Assembly (NCBI GenBank): GCA_945889575.1
Contig: CAMDBY010000037.1
Coordinates: forward strand, 1 to 11,518
DNA: 11,518 nucleotides
Reading direction: 5' to 3'
Source of the DNA: Bifidobacterium breve
GTDB taxonomy: Bacteria; Actinomycetota; Acidimicrobiia; Acidimicrobiales; Ilumatobacteraceae
The notes beneath the pieces are model-generated. The model did not search any database. It was given only the letters and a program-made list of their open reading frames with translations, and was not told the origin of the DNA. Of this stretch, positions 7,626 to 11,518 are shown in pieces. The stretch's first letter is position 1. Every line of letters begins with the position of its first letter. A program made the position numbers and the translations under genes.

Positions 7626-7640
7626 AATATTTTTTCACAA
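7620..7640. promoter_or_regulatory. Inverted repeat TTGTGAA-N7-TTCACAA at dehydrogenase stop
   Basis: This is a perfect 7-bp inverted repeat separated by seven AT bases. It overlaps the last codon and stop of the dehydrogenase gene. A further direct copy of TTGTGAA lies at 7645-7651. The stem is AT-rich and not followed by a T-run, so it is a poor intrinsic terminator; a protein-binding palindrome is at least as likely. Confidence 0.45.
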
Positions 7641-7757
7641 TCATTTGTGAAAATTATTTGGTTGGTGCACGCAATTTGTTTAACAAAATTTGTGTCAATG
7701 TGAATTGCGGTTGTATGTCACATGACAACCGTCACGACATTTCGCGCACTACCTTGA

Positions 7758-7767
7758 CTGGCGTCAC
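7758..7767 (+). promoter_or_regulatory. Conserved upstream motif CTGGCGTCAC, copy 1
   Basis: This ten-base word lies upstream of the first binding-protein gene and recurs exactly at 9996-10005 upstream of its paralog. In both places it is followed by a C-rich triplet and then a GG(G/C)TGAT-like stretch. It is either a shared regulatory site or a residue of the duplication that made the two genes. Confidence 0.45.
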
Positions 7768-7790
7768 ACCACTGGGGTGATGACAGTTTT

Positions 7791-7795
7791 AGGGG
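7791..7795 (+). promoter_or_regulatory. Ribosome binding site AGGGG
   Basis: AGGGG sits eight bases before the ATG at 7804. It decides the start of the first binding protein against the upstream in-frame GTG (7777) and ATG (7780), which lack such a motif and would add nine residues not matched in the paralog. Confidence 0.75.
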
Positions 7796-7803
7796 TAATT
7801 CTT

Positions 7804-9843
7804 ATGACACAAACTCACTCAATGCGCTCACGTGTGTTGCGTCGCGTTGGTGTTGCAGTAGCAACAGCAATAGCGATTTCAACCGTGGCCTCTACCGGCA
7901 GCAGTGCGGCAACTTCGCCAAACGCTCCGACATACGGCGGAAAAGTCAAAGTTGCAATCTTTGACACCTTCCCTGGTTTCTGCTTCGGCGACAACAACGC
8001 AAACTCTGCGCTCATGGTTCAGCGCACTGTGTATGAGACTCTGTTTGAAAAAACAAAAGGTAATGACATGGTTGGTCTCCTTGCTGAAAGTGCATCTGCT
8101 TCAGATGACCTGAAAACATGGACAATTAAGCTAAAGCCAAATATCAAGTTCTCTGATGGTGTTGCTTTCGATGCAACAGCTGTAAAGCAGAACCTTGAAT
8201 ATGCTGGCGGCGGTTACTCAGCTGCAGTCGGAGCTGCGGAAGCTGCAACTGCAGACTTCGCAGGACACGCAGTAAAGTTGTTTACAGCATTTAAGGGCAC
8301 AGGCCCCCTTGGTGGGGCAACCGGAGTAGCCCTCATGACACAAGTGGGAATTCCTGCCGCCGGCCAAACAACTGCTGTCGCAGTCCCAACTTTGTCGTTC
8401 CTGACAGTTCTTGGCGTCTTCGCCAAAGACGGTGCAATTGATACAGCCACAAAGGGCGGTCTCAACGCATTGGGGCTGACCAAATCTGCATCATCAACAT
8501 GGGCAGCAACCACTTACACATTGAGCACCGGAACCGCGTTCCTCGCGAACATCGTTTCTGTAACCGCAACTAACTCACTGACAGTGACATTGAAAATGAA
8601 CCGCGCGCAAAATGACGTTCCAGCAATGCTTTATGCATCAGGTCGATCATTCATGCGTTCACCGAGCCAGTTCACCAAGGGCGCAACAGTGTGCTCTCAA
8701 AAGCCAATCGGTACCGGACCATTCAAGGTTGCAGACGATTACAAGCTTGTCAGCACTGATGAACTCACTGTGTACAAGAACCCAACATACTGGCGTACAG
8801 ACCCAACAACGAAGGCAAAACTTCCATACCTTGACCAAATCACTTTCACTAATGTGAAAGAAGCGTCACAGCGTGCAGCTGCAATTCGTAAGGGAACCTA
8901 CGACGCAGGAATGTTCGCGGGAGCTGCAGAAGGAACCTTCATTAAGGATCTTCGTCAACGTAAATCAGTAGCGACAGAATACAAATCACCCAATGAGTAC
9001 TACCCATCGATTTGGTTGAACCAAGGAAAAGTTGGAAGCCCATTTGCTAGCAAGAACGCTCGTCTCGCAGTGTTGTCATGTCTTGACCGTGAAAACTTTG
9101 TCAAGGTTCGTACGAAAGGTGAAAGCGTTGTTGCTAAGTCAATTGTTGGAGCATCAAGCATTATGTATTCCACTCGTGGTTTCCAGAAATTTGATGTGAC
9201 AGCTTCTAAGGGTTACGTAGCTGCGTGGCAGGCAGAATCCGGCAATGCAGGAAAGACCCTGAGCTTCTCCTACCCAGTAGACACTTCAACGCTCTCAATG
9301 GCGAACGCTAAGTTCTTCCAAAATCAGTGGGAAAAGTGTGGCATCAAAGCAAACCTCGTTTCTGAAGAAACAGCACTAATCATCAAGAAGGCATTCAACT
9401 CATCAGCATCGGGCGGAGCAGCAAATGCATACGACGCAATCAATATTCTTCTCTTCGAAGGAACAGATGTGTCGTTCAACTTGCCATTCGCGTTGACCAA
9501 TGCCTACCCAGTTGGTGCGACCACTATGGGTTCAACATGGCGCTCAAACATCGGTAACGTTCTTGGTCTTAACCACCACAATGACACCACCCTTGACGAC
9601 TTGTTATACGCCGGTCAAGCAGCTGCCAATAAGGGAGTGGCAAAGATCAAGTTCCAAGAAGCAACGGCTCGTTTGCAGACAGAGGGTTACATGGGAGCTG
9701 TTTCCAACAACTACTACACCTTCTTCACCAACAACAAGAAGGGTCTTGCTGGTATCGGCGCGCTTCAACTTGTGAAGGGTAAGACCCAGCGGGTTGTTAC
9801 CAACTGGGGTATCGACTGGACAGGCGTGTACAAGACGGCCTAA
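7804..9843 (+). CDS. Extracellular solute-binding protein, family 5 (peptide/nickel/opine-type ABC transporter)
   Basis: This is a 679-residue exported protein. The signal peptide has MRSRVLRR, a hydrophobic core to about residue 29 and an Ala-rich cleavage region near 34-36; no lipobox Cys is present. The SBP_bac_5 pattern then follows: YGGKVKVAI (44-52), YETLFEK, DDLKTWTIKLKPNIKFSDGVAFDATAVK cut around 101-128, KPIGTGPFKV (300-309), the NARLAVLSCLDRE block (418-430), and a C-terminal lobe with the WEKCGIKANL segment (509-518). Usual members are about 500-550 residues. The extra length is mainly an Ala/Gly/Thr-rich hydrophobic stretch at about 137-247, where the family normally has a short connector. 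Four cysteines (60, 297, 426, 512) could form disulfides. The ligand, probably an oligopeptide or similar, is unknown. No permease or ATPase gene is adjacent within the window. Confidence 0.92.
   Translation: MTQTHSMRSRVLRRVGVAVATAIAISTVASTGSSAATSPNAPTYGGKVKVAIFDTFPGFCFGDNNANSALMVQRTVYETLFEKTKGNDMVGLLAESASASDDLKTWTIKLKPNIKFSDGVAFDATAVKQNLEYAGGGYSAAVGAAEAATADFAGHAVKLFTAFKGTGPLGGATGVALMTQVGIPAAGQTTAVAVPTLSFLTVLGVFAKDGAIDTATKGGLNALGLTKSASSTWAATTYTLSTGTAFLANIVSVTATNSLTVTLKMNRAQNDVPAMLYASGRSFMRSPSQFTKGATVCSQKPIGTGPFKVADDYKLVSTDELTVYKNPTYWRTDPTTKAKLPYLDQITFTNVKEASQRAAAIRKGTYDAGMFAGAAEGTFIKDLRQRKSVATEYKSPNEYYPSIWLNQGKVGSPFASKNARLAVLSCLDRENFVKVRTKGESVVAKSIVGASSIMYSTRGFQKFDVTASKGYVAAWQAESGNAGKTLSFSYPVDTSTLSMANAKFFQNQWEKCGIKANLVSEETALIIKKAFNSSASGGAANAYDAINILLFEGTDVSFNLPFALTNAYPVGATTMGSTWRSNIGNVLGLNHHNDTTLDDLLYAGQAAANKGVAKIKFQEATARLQTEGYMGAVSNNYYTFFTNNKKGLAGIGALQLVKGKTQRVVTNWGIDWTGVYKTA
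8212..8544 (+). other. Insertion-like segment in binding protein 1 (residues about 137-247)
   Basis: This part of the gene encodes a low-charge segment rich in Ala, Gly, Thr and Val, lying between the VKQNLEY helix and the strand VTATNSLTVTLKMNRAQNDVP. In standard SBP_bac_5 proteins these two elements are separated by a short connector. It is in frame and shares composition with the flanking gene, so it is part of the protein and not an inserted mobile element. Confidence 0.6.
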
Positions 9844-9867
9844 ACGCTTTCTCGTCACACCATCTTC

Positions 9868-9910
9868 AAAGGGGATGGGGGTTTCCGAAAGGATTACCCC
9901 CATCCCCTTT
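9868..9910 (+). terminator. Strong hairpin terminator after the first binding-protein gene
   Basis: The arms AAAGGGGATGGGGGT (9868-9882) and ACCCCCATCCCCTTT (9896-9910) are a perfect 15-bp inverted repeat starting 24 bases after the stop codon. The 13-base loop can fold further into TCC-GAAA-GGA, a GNRA-type tetraloop. The following tract is only TTT GTCGTTCT, so the U-run is weak. It may terminate transcription, or act as a 3' stabiliser that lets a fraction read through into the second paralog. Confidence 0.85.
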
Positions 9911-10060
9911 GTCGTTCTCAGCCCTGATTAGCCCATTCGGCGCAATACGACCAGACGATTAGTTGTCCGATGCAATGAATCACCCTCCCCTGTGTCTGGC
10001 GTCACCCCTTCATTGGCTGATATGGTGGCTTCTGTCACATCAATTCAGGTGTGCAAATTT
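9911..10060. promoter_or_regulatory. Intergenic region upstream of the second binding-protein gene
   Basis: This region contains the second copy of CTGGCGTCAC (9996-10005). A possible extended -10-like TGATATGGT lies at about 10018-10026, without a clear -35 partner. I see no ORF or RNA gene. Having its own regulatory region after a terminator suggests the second paralog can be expressed independently of the first. Confidence 0.35.
9996..10005 (+). promoter_or_regulatory. Conserved upstream motif CTGGCGTCAC, copy 2
   Basis: Exact repeat of the word at 7758-7767. Here it lies 67 bases before the start codon, against 36 in copy 1. Confidence 0.45.
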
Positions 10061-10066
10061 GGGGGG
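10061..10066 (+). promoter_or_regulatory. G-rich ribosome binding site
   Basis: GGGGGG followed by AACTCA and then ATG at 10073 gives a six-base spacer. The resulting N-terminus (MTQSQ) aligns with that of paralog 1 (MTQTH), which supports both start choices. Confidence 0.7.
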
Positions 10067-10072
10067 AACTCA

Positions 10073-11518
10073 ATGACTCAAAGTCAAATCACTCGGTCGC
10101 GTGTGATGCGTCGTATAGGGGTTGCGATCGCAGCATCTCTTGCGATCAGCACACTGGCCTCAACCGGAAGTCAAGCGGCATCAAACCCGTCGGCTCCAAA
10201 ATACGGCGGCAAACTTAAGGTCGCCATCAGCTCAACATTTGGTGGATGGTGTTTTTCGAACAACAACGCCAGCGATGCTCTTGGTGGTCAGCGCACTGTC
10301 ATGGAAACATTGTTTGAAAAAACAGTCGGTGGAGACATGATTGGCCTTCTTGCCGAGTCGTATTCCGCGTCTGACGATTTGAAGACCCACACAATTACTC
10401 TTCGCAAGGGCGTCAAGTTCCATGACGGCACTGATTTCAATGCGGCATCATTGAAAACAAACCTCGACTATGCAAGCGGTGGATACTCAACTGCCGTAGC
10501 AGGAGCCGAAGCAGCAACAGCCACGCGAGTTGCATCTGCAACTAAGTTGTACACAGCACTGGTAAGTCCGACTAGCGCAACAAACCCACTCGGTGGAACA
10601 ACGGGCGCAGGCCTTCTTGCCGCACTTGGAATAGCTGCAACAGCCACGCCGGCAGTCGCAGTAGGAACTTTGTCATTCCTAGGTGTTCTCGGAGTTTTGG
10701 CCAAAGGCGGTGCAATTGACAAGGCAACCGCAGGTGGGTTGGATGCATTGGGCTTGACAAGTCCTGTGTCTCTTACTTGGGCAGCTACGACCTATACCTT
10801 GAGTACTGCAACAGCATTCATTGGAAACATCACGGCAATCACAGCTACTGATACCCACACAATTGTGTTGAAGACGAACCGCGCACAGAACGATGTTCCT
10901 GGAATGCTGTACGCATCTGGTCGATTCATCGTCCGTGCTGTGGCTCAAATTTCAAATGGCGCATCAAACTGCACCACAAAGCCAATTGGTACAGGACCTT
11001 TCAAAGTGTTACCGGGTTACAACTACTCAGACACAAATGAATTGGTTGTTGTCAAAAATGCTGACTACTGGCGCAAAGATCCAACTACAGGAGCAAAGCT
11101 TCCGTACCTTGATCAAATCACATTCACCAGCGTGAAGGAATCTTCTCAGCGTGCTGCAGCTGTCCGCAAGGGCACCTACGACGCAGGAACTTTCTCGAGC
11201 GCCGGTGAGGGCAAATTTGTTCGCGACCTTCGCCAACGCAAGTCAGTCGTTACTGAATACGCCACTCCATACGAGTACTACTTGTCCCTGTTCTTGAACA
11301 TGGGTAAAGCAGGCAGTCCGTTTACCAGCAAGAATGCACGTCTAGCCGTGGCGACATGCACCGACCGTGCTGGTTTCGTTAAGGCCCGTTCCGAGGGAGA
11401 AGCCAAAGTCGCTACGTCTTTGGTCGGCTCTGCGAACCCGATGTACACAACAACAGGCCACCAGAAATACAATGTGGCCGCCTCACAGGCGTACGTTGCA
11501 GCGTGGAAGGCTGAAAAC
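10073..11518 (+). CDS. Extracellular solute-binding protein, family 5, second tandem paralog (3'-truncated)
   Basis: The frame is open for 482 codons to the window end, so the C-terminal lobe is missing. It is a clear paralog of the preceding binding protein: 39 of the first 60 aligned residues are identical, including the RSRV-RR export signal, the Ala-rich cleavage region without a lipobox Cys, and the YGGK-KVAI start of the mature domain. Other shared blocks are ETLFEK, LLAES-SASDDLKT, NRAQNDVP, KPIGTGPFKV, KLPYLDQITFT, RKGTYDAG, DLRQRKSV and SKNARLAV. Three cysteines visible here (60, the one before TTKPIGTG, and the one in VATCTDR) match the paralog. The same extra Ala/Gly/Thr-rich segment is present at about 137-249 with more divergence. 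The binding-lobe differences suggest a related but not identical ligand. It probably continues for about 200 residues past the window. Confidence 0.9.
   Translation, partial: MTQSQITRSRVMRRIGVAIAASLAISTLASTGSQAASNPSAPKYGGKLKVAISSTFGGWCFSNNNASDALGGQRTVMETLFEKTVGGDMIGLLAESYSASDDLKTHTITLRKGVKFHDGTDFNAASLKTNLDYASGGYSTAVAGAEAATATRVASATKLYTALVSPTSATNPLGGTTGAGLLAALGIAATATPAVAVGTLSFLGVLGVLAKGGAIDKATAGGLDALGLTSPVSLTWAATTYTLSTATAFIGNITAITATDTHTIVLKTNRAQNDVPGMLYASGRFIVRAVAQISNGASNCTTKPIGTGPFKVLPGYNYSDTNELVVVKNADYWRKDPTTGAKLPYLDQITFTSVKESSQRAAAVRKGTYDAGTFSSAGEGKFVRDLRQRKSVVTEYATPYEYYLSLFLNMGKAGSPFTSKNARLAVATCTDRAGFVKARSEGEAKVATSLVGSANPMYTTTGHQKYNVAASQAYVAAWKAEN
10481..10819 (+). other. Insertion-like segment in binding protein 2 (residues about 137-249)
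   Basis: This is the counterpart of the segment in paralog 1, two residues longer. It has the same order of sub-motifs (AEAATA, then PLGG-TG, then TLSFL-VLGV-AK-GAID-AT-GGL-ALGL, then WAATTYTLST-TAF) but more substitutions than the flanking domain. The insertion therefore predates the duplication. Confidence 0.6.

Larger units (their letters stand above)
7641..7803. promoter_or_regulatory. AT-rich upstream region of the first solute-binding protein gene
   Basis: This region should hold the promoter of the binding-protein gene. Visible elements are the palindrome TTTGTT-T-AACAAA (7675-7687), the palindrome TGTCA-CA-TGACA (7716-7727) nested in GTTGT...ACAAC (7710-7729), and a TTGACT at 7754-7759 resembling a -35 box. 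There is also an imperfect hairpin GTCACACC/GGTGATGAC (7763-7784). No convincing TATAAT-like box lies 16-18 bases after TTGACT, so the exact promoter is not called. Confidence 0.4.

Noticed and set aside
7621..7639. CRP/GlxR-type site TGTGA...TCACA
   Set aside because: The half-sites match but the spacer is nine bases rather than the six needed for the canonical site; reported only as an inverted repeat.
7754..7782. Sigma-70-type promoter beginning with TTGACT
   Set aside because: The -35-like box is good, but bases at the expected -10 position read GTGATG, so no promoter is called.
8212..8544. Mobile element inserted in the first binding-protein gene
   Set aside because: No terminal repeats or transposase; the segment is in frame and has a homologous counterpart in the paralog.

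Overview
The window looks like a chromosomal segment of a moderate-GC actinobacterium. A free-living aquatic member of the Acidimicrobiia/Ilumatobacter type is my best guess. This rests on the phoH-ybeY pair, a monoderm-style set of secreted and membrane proteins, and Ala/Thr-rich secreted proteins; no rRNA or marker gene here proves it. I see no insertion sequence, integrase, tRNA, rRNA or CRISPR array.

Layout. (1) Positions 1-1437, minus strand: the 3'-truncated rRNA maturation endonuclease gene ybeY, preceded by phoH (ybeZ). Their ends overlap by 8 bp, so they are probably translationally coupled. (2) Positions 1438-1554: a short divergent intergenic region. (3) Positions 1555-3828, plus strand: a multi-pass membrane GGDEF-EAL protein (c-di-GMP turnover). 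It ends tail-to-tail with (4) 3825-5867, minus strand, a membrane-anchored sulfatase/phosphoglycerol-transferase-like enzyme; the two stop codons share one TTAA. (5) Almost abutting it head-to-head is a secreted SGNH hydrolase with a Thr/Ser-rich tail (5902-6657), followed after 23 bp by a short zinc-type medium-chain dehydrogenase (6681-7625). (6) Positions 7626-7803: an AT-rich intergenic region with several inverted repeats. (7) Positions 7804-9843 and 10073-11518: two tandem paralogous extracellular solute-binding proteins of the SBP_bac_5 (peptide/nickel/opine) type. They are separated by a strong hairpin terminator, and the second is cut by the window end.

How they fit. phoH/ybeY belong to the conserved ribosome/RNA maturation neighbourhood. 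The central genes (c-di-GMP protein, sulfatase-like enzyme, SGNH hydrolase) are all membrane or cell-surface proteins and may concern envelope polymer modification, but only adjacency supports this. The two binding proteins form a duplicated nutrient-uptake locus whose permease and ATPase genes are not in the window. Their most unusual property is a roughly 110-residue Ala/Gly/Thr-rich hydrophobic insertion in the first binding lobe of both copies. Both also have export signals without a lipobox cysteine. I did not find a clearly new multi-gene system; the insertion-bearing binding-protein pair and the sulfatase/SGNH head-to-head pair are the best candidates for follow-up.
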